Positions 36,211-49,259 of a stretch of 64,000 nt of DNA are shown here, piece by piece. Source of the stretch: Isoetes taiwanensis (taxonomy: Eukaryota > Streptophyta > Lycopodiopsida > Isoetales > Isoetaceae); NCBI GenBank assembly GCA_021234155.1, contig JAJEKV010000019.1, positions 21,210,709 through 21,274,708 of the forward strand, read 5' to 3'. Position numbers and translations under genes: made by a program. Each line of letters opens with the position of its first letter. The stretch's first letter is position 1. The notes under the pieces are model-generated. The model did not search any database, was not told the DNA's origin, and saw nothing but the letters and a program-made list of their open reading frames with translations.

Positions 36211-37190
36211 GAATCCATCTCAATGCGGAGACGGTATACACCCGTGCGGATTGAGGCAATGAGTCTGCACTGCATTACAAGAAAATGCAAATAGTTTCCC
36301 TATAATGCTTGACTATGGGCCTTCACAAGGCTAGTTGGCAATATTAAGGGCTTCTATTCATGGAGATGAATATAGAATCTTCAAACTATCAAGAAGTAAA
36401 GAGTGATCTGTTATGGAAATTGCCATATCAAAATAGAAAGCATGTTCTCAAGCTATTTATGATAGCTTAACCATCAGGTTCAAAGATGCCATTTAAAGCA
36501 TTTTAAAGTTCTCTCTCTATTGAATATACCACGGGTAGCTACAAGGTCAAGATATTTTGGTGAGAACAAATCCATGCCTTAGCTAATTGAACACATAAAA
36601 ATATTGAAGAAGTTTGCTTGATGATCTCTTTAAATCAGGCAACTAAAATGCATTTCAAAATGATTATGATATTACTTCCAATTGTGAGTAATGCAATTTG
36701 CAAGAGCTTATTCAACCATATAACTAGCATACAAAATAGGTAGCATTCAAGGTTGGGCGTAGAAAGTTTGAATGCATGCCTTTCAATTGTGGTAAAATGG
36801 TTCTTCGAATGCAAGAGAATTTGATGACTTTGTATAAAGCATAGAAGTTGAAAGAAGAAGACTGATAATCGTGGTCGCCATATCTATTCAGGGGAGCCAA
36901 GTCATCGTTTAGCATAGTAATATATTGATTTTCAAAGGTAGAACTATGTTGATTTAAAACTGTTCATATGAACTCATTTGGAAGATGATTTTCATGGGAA
37001 AAACTTATATCTTATGCGAAAAAGAGAAAGAATCTATGTTAACTTGTTTGTGAGATGTTTTCAAGCAAAAAGCTCGAAAAAAAAAAAAACTTATCTAGTG
37101 AAAGAAAGGTTGCTGATTTTCAAAGGAGAAAACTTATCAGAAATTTCATGTGGAAGGAGGCTCTGGCTACTTGCTAAGGGGTACAGGAGT
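36211..37190. other. No recognisable gene
   Basis: AT-rich. CACTGCATTACAAGAAAATGC near 36268-36288 is reminiscent of a CACTA-type terminus (CACTACAAGAAAA) with a five-base interruption. A run of 14 A lies near 37078. No coding similarity seen. Confidence 0.4.
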
Positions 37191-38560
37191 GATCAGCCGA
37201 GTTAGCATCAGGCAAAGGGACACCTCTAAAAGCCTGCACAACGTTGTTCAAGAATGTTGCAATCCAAAAAAGAAGTTTGGTTATATAGAGAATCATTGCA
37301 GATAAAGAAAGAAGAATTGAATTTTTCCCAATCAATCCATTCTCTATCAAATTTCTCTTTTCTATGAGAAGGTGAGCAAGCACATCTATCAAATTCAAAT
37401 TGAAAATTGAGTTCCATCCAAATAATATCACACTTTTTGCCAGCTAGATCCAATTGTTTCTGTGCTTCCAAATTATCCAAAGAGCAATTTGAACAACTGT
37501 AGTGGAAACTGCAGAACAGGAGCCTCCAAGGAACTGGGCCAAAGAGGGGAGGATCCGAGTATAAGGAATAATCCATTTCTTATCAATATTAGAAAGCCAA
37601 GTCCAAAACTGCTGAATAGTAGGGCAGATGAAGATATGGAAGACAATCTCATCATAGTGGCAGCGCAAAGGCAGATAGGAGAGTCTATATCTTGGAAGTT
37701 CCTTTTGATCATTTCGACTTCACTGAGCAGGGCATTGTGCAAAACAAGCCAGAAGAAGACTTTGACCTTTGGGGAAGAGGAGGACTTCCAGTTAGTTTAG
37801 ACTTTCGTCTTGAACAAAGAGCCAGGGATCCCTAGTTTGCTAGGACGTTTATCTCCGTTGCTGAGGAGAAGGGCCTCATAGATCTTAGCAGCTATATATA
37901 TGCCCCTAGTCTTATATAGCCAATTGATAGAGGAAGCATTGCTTTCAGATGCACGTTGCCCAAGATAGGGGGTGTAGATATTGACTACATGCCTATAGAT
38001 GGATGTATTGGTTTGACTTTTACCAAGGTGGTCTTGCAATTGGTTCCGACCTATCTAGCAAGCAATGAGATCACAAATTTTATAGCAGCATGCCACTGTT
38101 TATAGCAGATAGGGTGCTTGGCAGCCAAACATACTTCAGCTTCAGGAGCAAACACAGAGGACCAAAATATCGAGGTATCTCTAGCAAAATTGGTGATTTT
38201 CTCGTACTAAAAAATTGGCACCATCAATTTTTGGGTCTTAAAAGGGTTTCTCATAAAAGAGAAAGTGTTGGGAGCCAATCAAAATCATAAAAGGATGAGT
38301 CAAGGAGTTCGTGTTTCATGGTAGAGCTCCCAAAAGGTCTACTTTTATTTAGCCAGTATCGAATGAAATCCATGGTAGGGGATTCATTACCTGAGATGGC
38401 TTTTCAAACATTCTTAGCTCCAAGAACCTGGGCTTGGAGAAAAAGGGATTTACATTCCAAGCCTCCATTCTTTTTATGGTGACAGATCTCGTCCCAAGCT
38501 ACTAGATGAGTTCACTGCCCTCTCAACTAAGAGCATAGAGAATGCGCCGTGAAAGTAACT
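37190..38560 (-). pseudogene. L1-type LINE, C-terminal part of ORF2
   Basis: From high to low: GGLECKSLFLQAQVLGAKNV (about 38410-38470) fits the GGLGI---NAL--K block after RT. VKVFFWLVLHNALLS (about 37730-37770) followed by CLRCHYDEIVFHIFICPTIQQFW (given here in two parts: CLRCHYDEIVFHIF, then ICPTIQQFW; about 37600-37680) is the zf-RVT block Cys-X2-Cys---E---H-F--C------W. The frames 37473-37742 and 37444-37668 overlap, so the reading frame has shifted. It is a 5'-truncated copy. Confidence 0.8.
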
Positions 38561-39469
38561 AGCCATTACGCAACTCATTAGTCCAAGGTCATATTATGTT
38601 AAGCTGCAGGAGTTCATCAAGGATTTTTTTCAAATAGTAGTTTTAGGAAAATTTAGATGTTGGTATATTATCAATAAATAAGTATCCATATTTTGCTTCA
38701 AGTATTCTGAATAAGAGTTAAGAACTAGCTAAATCTTTTTTTTCTTATATTTGGTTTGGATGCATTTATGCGCAATGATTGGTCAAATTAAAATAGTGAT
38801 ATCAACATTCCAGAACTATGGTTTATATTTGGATGATGCTAAGGAATGCTCAAGGTACAGCTCAACTAAGAAGAAATGACAAGGTTGAAAGGAGTTTTAG
38901 GGACCAGACAAGTTTGCAATTTTATAGAGGCCAGGCATTTCGTCTGCAAATACATTTGTCTTCTATGATGATGTGCTATATACATTTGAATTACTCACTA
39001 CGTGGCATTAGTAGAAGGAGAATAAGCAGTCGTGCATATATGATTCATCTCCAAGGGTCTTGCTCCTTCCTAATTGTGTTTGTGATTTTATCATTTTTAG
39101 AAGCTGCATTAACTTCAGTAAGTTGGGTTTTATGATGGTGATATGATAGAGATACCATATTCCTACAGGTATAACCATTTTCAGCAACTTGCGATGATGT
39201 TCGATCAACTCAAATAATGATGCAGGATATAAATATCATGCGAAATTCCTTGACTCTTATGAAATTCTTTCAAGCGAAGGCAAGACACATTTTAAAAGTA
39301 TGTATGCGAGACTGATTCAATAGATAGATTGCGAGATAGCCATAAAATATGTGGTCGCATCAGCTATTTATTTACATGGAATGTTGCGACTCACTCTGAG
39401 CTTGTGAATCCATAAATAGCTTGCAAATTCCCTCCACAATCAACTGGCCCCACTTTCTTGCTTCATCGC
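38561..39469. other. No recognisable gene
   Basis: AT-rich sequence with a 105-codon plus-strand frame (38818-39135) that matches nothing I know. It could hold the decayed downstream part of the copia relic at 39.5-41.4 kb. Confidence 0.4.
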
Positions 39470-41370
39470 TTCTAGTTTCTACCTCTTGTTTCCAATCTTG
39501 AAAGAATGTAAGGCCTGATTACTAAGGAAGAAGACCCATGATTTTCGTGGTAAAATCATCCACCAAGAAAAGAAAGTATGCATCCTCCATAAGACACTTG
39601 CCTTGCCGCCCCTCATGAATATGCACAAGCCCGAGAGGTCTAGTTGTTCGATTGCACCAGATTTTGGAAATGGCTTTCTTGGTGTTTCCCATATACACAA
39701 CCTTCACAAACTCCTATGTTTCACATTCCCAAGACATAAATCACTTCTATAAAGTTTCTCCGATGCAAGTCACAAGTAGTTGCTCTTTCATTCAGGTGAC
39801 CCAATCGCTCATGCCAAATCTCGTCTATATTACTTGTTGAAATTGTTGCCAAGTATATATGTTCTTTCTCCTATCCATGTTAGTTTATAAAGGTTTCATG
39901 TATGCTACCAAGAGCTAGTATGACCCCATCCTTGGTTTTGATAAGACATTTCCGATCGCAAACTTCATTTTATATAGCCTGCATCATCTAACTTTGACAC
40001 AGTATAAAAGATTCTCACTTGTGACCGTGGACAAAGAGAACTTTATCCAGCTTGATTCTTCGTCCTTCCAATTGTAATGTGATCGCATTCAATCCCATTC
40101 ATTGCAAGTCTCATGGTCATTGGTCGCTTGACTTTGGGTATCCATATCAATGTGACATGTCATCAAACTACCTATGAAGCTTCCTCATTATATGATTCAT
40201 GCACTCAATCTACGTATTCATATACCCACAGAGGTTCACCACTTCCTTGCCAACAATTGCGTATATTTTCTTTCCTCCCATGCATCCATATGAATGTGCA
40301 AGGGCGCGACAAAGACTCCGCTACAATCCCAATACCGCCCACATAAGAGAAAGCAAAGAAAGATCCTATTCAGTTCACCCAATTCCCCGAGGCTTATCCG
40401 AAATGGGTTCTCATCATCTTCACATTTTCACTTTCTAGTGTTTGTGTCTGGCCACATTTTATTGGTTTTGATTGTGACTGCTCCTTCCTGGGCCAAGATG
40501 CCTTATGCTCTCCAATGTTCTTTCTTTTCTTGTTATCTTCTTTCTTCTTTCCCTTCTCCTCGATCTTCTTTTTATTTTGGCGGTTCTCCTTGGTACGCTT
40601 TCGGTAATGTGCCTGTGTTTATTGCACACATAACAAGTTCTGGGTTTCTTGGCCTCAGAAGAATGCATATGATCTTTGTTTCCTCGCGCAGACGCTAAGC
40701 TTCTTCCTCTACTTCCTTCCTCTCTTGGAAGGATGGAAGCACAAACCTGATCCGTGTTATACACCTTGACATCCAAGAGATCTAATTTTAGCCCATCATA
40801 AGATGTCAGAAGTTCTCGCTTGATTAGTGCCGCAGACACCATACTGTCTACAATCTTGCCCATAGCTGAAATTTGATCTCGCATAAGATCTAATTTTTCC
40901 AATATACTGCCTACTTTCTTCACACCTGTTGTAAAACATATTCCGAGCAAAGAGTCACCTCGATGGGCAAATCTGGATTCTTGAATAGATTCTTTTCTGG
41001 CACTCCCATGTCAGCTTTGAGCTTGATGTCGCTTCCACACTTGGAATAAATTGCATGATTCGGGATTCTTGGCCTTCCAATCATTTTGCTCCATTTCTCA
41101 CTTGCTTCTTTTCATCTCGCATTGACTTTTCAAGAATCGCTGGTTTCACTCTCAGGCTACAAACATATCCCCACGCCCTTTTGCATGCTGCACTTCCTCA
41201 CTTTAATAAACCATATGAACGAATTGTCATAGTCCAACTTCAATCCGTGTTTGTCCATCTTGAGCATTAATACCTAGTCACTTCCCATCATTGCCTCACG
41301 GAAATTGCAGCCTTCAATTCTTCCTCGCCATAGCCTCTATCGCTTCAATTAGGAAACCGCGGTGATCTAC
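39470..41370 (-). pseudogene. Ty1/copia gag-protease-integrase relic
   Basis: Gag: frame 40459-40950 (163 codons) contains SYDGLKLDLLDVKVYN and a knuckle CYVCNKHRHITESV, where the last Cys of CCHC is Val. GAG-pre-integrase at about 39760-39850 reads IWHERLGHLNERATT, then VCEGCVYGKHQESHF at about 39640-39700. The integrase start (39479-39700) reads SGLCIFMRGGKAS and FLVDDFTTKIMG in shifted frames, matching LVH-D--G-M and FIDDFSRK-WV. RT and RNase H are absent. Near 41355-41378 a sequence resembling a scrambled copy of the tRNA-Met primer site marks the LTR junction. Confidence 0.8.
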
Positions 41371-41374
41371 CGCT

Positions 41375-42010
41375 AGGTTTACATGTTACCCTTGAAAACC
41401 CTATCCAAGCTCATACTAATGAAGACGCTTATACTCCAAGAATCAAGAACTCACTAAGTGGTGTATTGATTCAGGAATGTGATGTACATTATACAATGAC
41501 CGGCCAAGTTAACTACCATACGTGAATAACAGTAGGTCAAGCAAGACGGAGGGGTTGCCCTCCGCGGACCCGAGGAAATGGCTTAAATCACACTTCAAAG
41601 TCATGTTTTCGAAAGCATATACCGACATATACTCTTGGAATATGCCACAAACCCACATGGATGAGCCGAAATGTAAAGAAAGAAGGCAAAATCTTCAAGT
41701 CAGCCAAGAGTTGCATAGCCGATTAAGGGAGATGAGATTGGCGCCCTAGAGGGTATAAGAAGGGATAAAACATGTGCTCAACTTCCGCCGTAACGCCGAC
41801 GGAAGGCGCGAAGGAGGGCATCCAGGTGCGTATTACAGCTGTCCTGGCGATAGCGCTTGTGTAGCAAGTCAGAATGGGGCCGATGACCGACCATTTACAG
41901 TCAGCTTTTATATGTAGCCATCGCGATATATGCTAGGTATATGCTTAGGTATTGTTTAGAAAAGAACCTTCTTAGGGTCCTCAAATGTATCCTAGACAAT
42001 AGCAACATTC
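41375..42010 (-). repeat. Probable 5' LTR remains of the copia relic
   Basis: Shares several blocks with 44745-44965 in the same orientation: GCTAGGTATATGC, GACCGA-CATTTACAG-CAGC, and a CATATAC...TATGCCACA block. It sits directly before the gag of the copia relic. Edges not resolved. Confidence 0.45.
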
Positions 42011-42679
42011 TCTTTTTGGTTGTGTCCCAACCATACCTATTATACTAAGTGTTACTATTTTTAGTCTATTTTAAGTTATGGCAACTTTACAATTATGCAT
42101 TTTTGTTTAAATTCCAATAATCGACTATTATTTTAAGCAAATTCCAATATTTAAATTTGATAAAGGGAGCCATACAGATTTCTACTATCCAAAGGAAAAA
42201 ATGTCTTCAAATATATGCTTCCAACTCCTAGTGGCAAAATGCTTCAATTCTTAAAGGAAATGTTCAAAGTTTTTAATTCTAAGATGTGTGGACAAACTTA
42301 TAGCTAATTTTGTTTGTATTTTTAATGCTAATGAATCAACGGGTCTTGTTAACATTCATATACATTTGTGCTAACAAAGATTTGCTCTATATTGAGTCTT
42401 GCTCAATCTATCACCTTTCTATTTTACAACTCTATACCATGTCCATGTGGACATGACTCATGTCCCTTCTCAATATGTTGTCTTTCTAAGCTTAGATGGT
42501 GGCCACAACTTAATTCATGTTTGGGGATCCAAAATTCCACTTTCAACGCAAATAACCAGAATCTAGTTCAATCTGTAAAGTATAGTTCACCTTTTACTTC
42601 ATCTTTTAAAAGAGTTACGCTAAATCTTGCTTCAAGCTTAGCTTTTGCAATTCCTACATACTATAACAGCAAATAATTT

Positions 42680-42915
42680 ATTTCAAAAAGCTCGGAAGTG
42701 TGTTGTCAAGGTTGTCATTTCGCTGCAGAAATAAAGCAAATAACGCATAAGGAAGGAAGGAAGGAAGAAACACAAGGCTTACACACTTGTCACGGTCTGT
42801 TCTGTTGAACATGTTACATGGATCCAGTTGCAAGGATCTGCTGCATTTTTATCCCAGCTTGACAAAGGATTCTGTGGATCTGCTAGGCTTTGCTTAAAGG
42901 CCCAGAGCGCATAAA
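42680..42915 (-). pseudogene. SERK-like LRR receptor fragment: LRRNT exon and start of next exon
   Basis: The exon 42783-42915 (133 bases) is bounded by a CTACTAG acceptor and a GT-AAGC donor. It encodes ALWAFKQSLADPQNPLSSWD then NAADPCNWIHVTCSTEQTVTS. This is the N-terminal LRR cap (LRRNT_2) of plant LRR receptor kinases; W-HVTC resembles the SERK/BAK1-NIK group. An intron follows to a TTTCTGCAG acceptor at about 42725, after which DNLDNTLPSFLK and a stop resemble the first repeat (NANLSG-LPSELG) with a frameshift. No further repeats, transmembrane segment or kinase follow, and no signal-peptide exon was found upstream. A truncated gene piece, probably dead. Confidence 0.7.
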
Positions 42916-44740
42916 CTAGTAGAAAGAAACATGGCATTATGAGGCAATCACAATAATATGAAATATGGGCCCACAAATATAAGCTCATTCGACACTGATC
43001 AAACCCAGTAAGATTGCTTAACACTTTAGTACTTGTTCATAAGTAGACATCGTAAATTTAAAAGCTGCCACAGAAATGGGATGTTTGGTAAATGCGCCTG
43101 TTGCCACTACTATTGCTGCTGCAGAATTATCAATCCATCTCCCTATAGCTTTAAGCTTTCGCACCTCATCATCGCCATATAGGCAGGTGAACCCAGGCTG
43201 TGGTACAAAATAAATGGATGTGTGCTGCTCCTTGTCCGCAGATCGTCCATCGTTTCTGCACTAAATTTCTCCATTTTGCACCGCCTTTTTGCACAGCATT
43301 CATCTTTCCTGGCTACGACAGATTGGAATTTTCATAAAAGTTTTGTGTGTCAGACAAAGCCAAATTTGATATCGTGATTCTGCAGAGCATGAAAAGGGCA
43401 TTTTCTAAGAGGATAATGACCGGATTCAGGCCGAAATTAGTCCCTTCTTGCCCAATCCTTGTTTAGGCTTTAGATTGCAGATTCATAAAGCCCAACTTAC
43501 TCTAAATTCCAAAATTGGACCCAGCCAGGAACTTACAGGACAACATTGAAGAAAGATTTTGCGGAGTTGGGAAGAACACATACAAATGCCATTGAAGAAA
43601 AAGAAAAATTATATTCCGACAAATGGTCCTAATGCTTTGTTTCTAAAACTGTACTTTTGCATATTGATGCTGGATTCTGCAGACAGTCTCAAAAAGCCCC
43701 CAAATTAAACAAACCTTAACTCTGTAACCAAATTTATTCCACTTGGTTATTAAAAGCTTGAAACCACAGAGGAAAGCAGGGCACACCAGAAAGAAATGAC
43801 GGACATTATGAAGTTTAGACTCAAACCTGGCATAAAATGGGGGATGAAACTCTCTTGGGGCACAAATCCGGCAATAAACAGAGATTTGAAACAGATATTT
43901 GGATCAAATTCGGCAGTACCCGCATAGATTGAAGAAGATTTGGGAAATAGAGGTAAAAAAAATAGGGTCTCAGAAAAAACAGGGCATTTTTTCTCTGATT
44001 ATGCCTATGAAGACGGGGTTTTAAGACCTGCTAACATAATTGTCGAAATGATTCATTTGGCTTTGGCTTCCTTCTGAATTGCATGAAAAAACTACAGGCA
44101 AGAAGTCTTACCTGCCATCTACCCGACCTGTACATCCATTTGTTGCACATGAGCTTGAAAATTTGATGCTTTTGCAAGCTAAGATCATCACCTGAGCAAG
44201 ATATCCATGAGTTGGGGCTTCAACAAAGAATTTTGAGCTTATGGCCAAAGATAAAACATTAAATCAACCCAATGGGAAAGAAATTGTTACCGGAGGAATG
44301 ATTAATCGAGCTTTGCCATTATGCTAGACGTTCCTGCTTGGACCGAGGCTTCCTTCACCATAAGATGCCCCAAATTTTTGAGACAGGGATCCATTAAAGC
44401 GATTCTGGAACAGCCGGATTAACTCTCTATAGCGCCTGCCATGTCTTTCTCTGCTTGTTCTTTCTCTGCGCCCTTCTTTTTCTTCTGCAAAATCCCTGCA
44501 CTGCCCTCTGCAATGGGAAACAGGAACATGTCCCTTGGGGCAAAACCCACCTGGACTCAGCTTAAAAAAATCCACCGGACTCGCCATACCTACAATTTAT
44601 TTACTAAAACCTGCCCCTGCAAGCCTGCCAATCCAATCGCCCCCATGGCTACCATGCTCTGCCCGAGCCCATGATGTTTATTCCGACACAGTGTTCTAAT
44701 CCCCACTCCGAGCCGGAATCGCGTGGAAGCATCTACCTCA
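42916..44740. other. Sequence upstream of the LRR fragment, no exon identified
   Basis: It lacks transposon motifs and has ordinary CAG/CTG content, unlike its surroundings, and could be the former first intron and 5' region of the LRR gene. Possible donor sites (CAG|GTGATG near 44190, GCAG|GTAAGA near 44112, both minus) are present, but no signal-peptide exon could be recognised. A minus-strand frame at 44324-44587 is rich in Arg and Glu and unassigned. Confidence 0.4.
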
Positions 44741-44744
44741 TCCA

Positions 44745-44965
44745 TGGCGCTCACCAGCAATTGCAAGGCTCGTCCCCGACCCGAGTTGCTCGTCCCCGAC
44801 CCGAGAGTGACCGAGCATTTACAGGCAGCAGGCAGTTTTTAGCAGTCATCAGCATATGCTAGGTATATGCCAGCATATACTTGAAGATGCCACATAAACG
44901 AGGGTTTGCCCCCCTAGGGGCAACCCAATAAACACAAGAGAGCTGTTCCTAACAACTAGTTTGTT
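44745..44965 (-). repeat. Partial copia LTR
   Basis: On the minus strand it begins TGTTAGGAACAG, a copia-like LTR start, and shares blocks with 41375-42010. It contains a 23-base tandem repeat (CTCGTCCCCGACCCGAG twice, 44769-44805). The rest of the element is not present beside it. Confidence 0.45.
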
Positions 44966-45081
44966 AAACAAGTCTATCTAACTGCCACGTGTTCCCCAAT
45001 AACATGAAACAATCAGACTGGCTCGTCATGTTGATGGGCCAGAAAGCTGAGCCAAACGCTGTCTCGGGTTGAACAGCCAAA

Positions 45082-46345
45082 ATGCAACCAGAGTTGCCGT
45101 TGGAAATAGAGCAGTCGTTGGATGCTCTGTCGGAAATGGACGAAGGTCAAGCTGACCTTGTAAATGGGACTTTGAAAAATCAAATTCTTCTGATAAACGG
45201 GAGTTTTCTAAAAGATTCTCTGATGCTGGATGCTCAAAAGGGGCATGTGCCTCATCCGAAAAGTGCTATGGTTGATGTTAGGGAAGAAGGGTCATTGGAG
45301 ACGACAATGCGAGAATTGTTATCTGAGATTAAAAAACTCAATGAAGGAAAGGTTTCCAAGATTAAAAAGCTCAATGACTGTAAGGTTGCACGTCAATCTC
45401 GCCATGATGAGTTAACTAGTAGCAGCGATGATTCAAAGGCTCGAGAAAAACGTGAAGGAAAAGGTCCACTCTTCTGAAGGAAAAACGTGAAGCAGGATAT
45501 CTTGTCGCTATTTGGGCACATATGCAGAAATTGCTCAAATGGGAATTTCTTCTCGATGATTTTGATGATGATCTAAAACACTAGTGGCCAACTCTGCATC
45601 AGCGAGGGGATGAATCGGCAACAGATTTTTACGACTCAGTTTAATACCTTGCTCAGTCTTCTTCTGGGGATCTCATGATCGGCAGATTTGTTTCCTTACA
45701 GCATTATGGAGGGAATTTTCCTCCATTAAGTTGTTGCTCCAAAAACTTTACAACAAGCTCGCATGATGGCTTTAGCTCATGAGACCATTAACAGTAATGA
45801 ATTAAGGGATTAATCTCCCTGAACAAACACAATCAGTTTGTGCTTGTACACGTCATCAATCCATGCCAAAGGACATGATGATGTGTAAGTGTCCATTCAT
45901 GAAGAGATGCAACTCATGCCTCTTCACTGACTATGTAAAGCCATGATCCAGGCTCTTTGGATCAATCATCAATACATACAATTTTCCGCTTATTTCTGAT
46001 TATTAACAAATTTCACAACACTCAAGCATAATCAGAGTTTTTGAAGAGGTGACAGAAGTCACAATATAGGTCTCAGCTGACGGCTTCAAAAGTCGAGCTT
46101 CCAAAGAATTCCAAATAACAAAATTCAACTTTTAGCCGTTCGTGCAAGCAGGAATCCCGATCCTTTGATTGTTATAACTGTGGCAAACTGGGACACTTCG
46201 CTCGAAATTGCACCCATGGTGCTAGCAAACCATAGTTTGATGGAAACGTGCATCCACGAGTGGTGATAAGGAAGAAAACAGATAGTTCCAATAATAGTGA
46301 TGATGGGAATGGATTTTCAGGAGCTCCGAATTCCGACACCTAAGC
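45082..46345 (+). pseudogene. Retrotransposon gag relic with perfect zinc knuckle
   Basis: An open frame from ATG 45082 (131 codons; start MQPELPLEIEQSLDALSEMD, then LLSEIKKLNEGK) is followed in other frames by WEFLLDDFDDD and ESATDFYDSV, gag-like. A knuckle CYNCGKLGHFARNC is encoded at 46170-46211, an exact CX2CX4HX4C that would bind RNA. Stops lie between these parts. Protease and RT do not follow. Superfamily uncertain. Confidence 0.65.
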
Positions 46346-47430
46346 TCAGTTGCCTTTTATCTCGGAGGGCTAAATGGGTTGGTCTCAAGCATTTGGAGGA
46401 TGCTTAGCCCTGGGAGGTGCCTTGCATCCCAGGAGACAATGGTTTGATATAAGCAGATGTGTCTCTGTATCGACAGTGTAGTTACTCCTGGAGGAGCCTT
46501 GTGCCTTCAGAGGGATTATATGTAGATACTCATGTATATATGTTGCTCCAAACCCTAGGTGAGCTGTGATGCCCTCAAGATGAACCAACAATTAGATAGG
46601 CTATTGGAGGCACTAGTTGAACTGGTGCAGTAGTGCATATTTGGTATTGGTATTAGGATGGATAATGCCCAAGTACGTTGTATGTGCCCTACACTAAAGC
46701 TAAAAGGTAAAAATAAGAAATCTCGAAGCATCATTGGAAGCTTACCAAGTTTTACCTAGCAGCTGAATGTGGGAGGCCAAAATTGAGGCTGGATCATCTA
46801 GCATTGCTGGAGGTCCCACAACTAAGGCCAATTGTCTTTTACCCTTGGTGGGGTAGCTACCAAGATCTGTATAGACAGATCTCCAACCTGTAAGGTCGAG
46901 GGCGAAGGGTCTAGAAGCATGATGCTCAGCCTTGGGGGGGAGCCTAATGCCCCAAGAGGTATTAGGAAGACTAATACTGGCAGTGTACAATGTGCCTTAA
47001 ATATGCAAAAGTCCAAGAGGACATGGCATCAGTTGGTAGCCTAATGGCCAGGACGTATGGGTTGGAGTCATGACCCCAACTTCGAAGGCGTAGACATAAA
47101 AGCTGTAGAAGGGTAAAATAGCCATATAAGGAGCAAGCCTTATATGCCAAGCTACCTTTGAGAAAGGTCGGGGGAGGAAAGGGAAAAGGGAGCTACTTGT
47201 GTAAGTAGAGGAGAAGGGCATCCAAGGAGGATTATGTTGATCTCGGGATCTCTCAAGCTGGGTGCAAGAGTAAGGAAAAAGAAAAGGATAGGGTTTCATA
47301 TTATTCATCCCAAATGGATCGGGATAGAGATAAATATTTGTATGTCCAGCCAGTCTGAGAAAAGCCAGTCACAGGAGGTGAACGACCCAAATTTGGCACC
47401 AAGTATGGTTATGACATATACTCCAACACT
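46346..47430. other. Unassigned sequence
   Basis: Moderately GC-rich, with short frames on both strands and no family match. It probably belongs to the upstream region of the LINE that follows or to the downstream part of the gag relic. Confidence 0.4.
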
Positions 47431-48603
47431 GGGATCTCTATGACAAGTATGGTTAGTTTGCAGTTGACTTGGTCAATAAAATGGTACCTGAGGTGGTTGA
47501 CCAATTCACTCTCACTTCCAAACCTCCCAAACTTGCTAAAGCTGTTGATCAGCCTACTTCAAATCTGCAACACCTGGATCTTTTGGATCTTGCTATCAGC
47601 CCTCCCCAAAAGGCTAAGACTTCTTGAAATATCAGGACGGACAAGTTTTTCCAGGTAAGTGATCACACTTTTGCTAATCAGGATCCACACTTGGCTGCTC
47701 AGGGACCCCTTAAGTATCCCTTCAGTTATCTATTAAACTCTTTGAAGAACAAGGGCAGTTTATCCCTAGCTCCCAAGAAGTACCCTTATGTCAAGGCTCT
47801 TTTGATGGAAATCCAGCCTGTACGCTGCACAGTGTACACGTGTCATGGCGTGATAGCTCCACACTCACACGGTTTGGAAAGCGGCGGTTCAGGGGAAGTC
47901 GATAAAAGGAGGTCGAATCAATGCAAACGGACATATACGTGGAGGCAGATCGAACTAAAGGAGGAAGCCCGATTGGTTTTCCAGTAGCCGGTTTGGCATA
48001 GGAGCAGGAGGCGAAGTCACCAGAAATCAACCTGCAGGTCTAGCAGAATACAGACCGGATCATCCCTTTGTGTAACTGTGCGTTTGAAGCAGGCGGACTG
48101 GGCTGAGTGATTGCAGAGACCTGCAAGCCGATTTGAGTGTCTGCAATAGTTGAAGCCATCAGCAGAGAAGCTTGGGCTGTCGGAGCAGCCACAGAAAGGG
48201 TTATCAGTTTGGGTTATCAGAGAAATCCCTGAGGGAGATACAATTCACCACTTATTATCATCTTTTAATGACTTTACCCCATCCACATACCAGAAGGCAG
48301 ATGCTATTTCAGTTGAACAAGGCCATAATGCTCTTCAAAACAATCGTGATAACCTAAATGATATGATCATCCATGATTATGAGGAGGAATACTCTAGCAA
48401 GGAAGTGACCTAAGCACCCCTACAAGACCTCACTAATATCACTCTTAAGGTTATTAAGAGGCAAATCAAATCTAGGGATACCCAATTGTCATCCGAGGAA
48501 CACTCTTATAACACAAGAAGCAAATCATCTCCATTTAGCGTAAGGGTTATTTCATATAGATAAATCTTCCCTCTATTCCTGATTCTCAGTGTTTGTTATC
48601 TCA

Positions 48604-49259
48604 ATGAGAATCCTTACCTGGAACCTAAGAGGGATTGAGGGCCCTACAAACGTAGAAGATTCATTTCTACTATTCGAGAATTCAAAGCTGATATAATTAT
48701 GATTCAGGAATACATGCTTCCCTCCTTTGAATCTTTGAACCTAGGAGAGTGTATCAAACCTGGTATGTCTTCTTGTGTCACTTCTGCTAATGGGACCAAA
48801 GGTGGCCTAGGCACCTTTTGGTATAATATTCAAGCCACCAGTACCTATATTAGTCCTTCTAATAGGTGGATTTGTGTAGTCCTTAAAACTAAAGTCAACC
48901 ATGTGGCTTATATCAATGTCTATGCTCCTACTGATCCTCATGAGAGAGAGCCAATCTGGATAGAGATAAATATTTGTATGTCCAGCCAATCATTTGATAA
49001 TTGGATTATAGGAGGTGACTTTAACGCCACCCCTGATTGGGATATGAAACTAGAAAGGAAGATCAACATGCCTTGTAGAGAAATACATGCTTGGGAGGAC
49101 TGGGTTCAAAACCAACACTTATCTTATATACCCTCTTCTAATATTACATTCTCTTGGAACAATAAAAGAGAGGGTGACAGCAGAATCTATTGTACGCTTG
49201 ACAGATTTTACATCCATAATTTCTCTGAGGAGTCCCTGGAAAATTGTATTGTCACATGA
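48604..49259 (+). pseudogene. L1 AP-type endonuclease
   Basis: It begins MRILTWNLRGIEGP at 48604, with a frameshift after the glycine-rich start; the main frame is 48699-49259 (186 codons). Motifs in order: ADIIMIQEYM (catalytic Glu of the QE motif), KGGLGTFWYN, NRWICVVLKTK, YINVYAPTDPHER, IIGGDFNATPDWD (Asp-Asn pair of GDFN), ITFSWNNKREGDSRIYCTLDRF (in two blocks: ITFSWNN and SRIYCTLDRF). The LDRF serves as the SRLDR motif. This domain nicks target DNA to prime reverse transcription. Nearly intact apart from the 5' frameshift and the early stop at 49257. Confidence 0.9.

Noticed and set aside
42000-44990. The LRR fragment as cargo of one element bounded by the two copia LTR remnants
   Set aside because: The remnants belong to a copia LTR family; one of them is already explained by the copia relic at 39.5-41.4 kb, and no enclosing target duplication was found.
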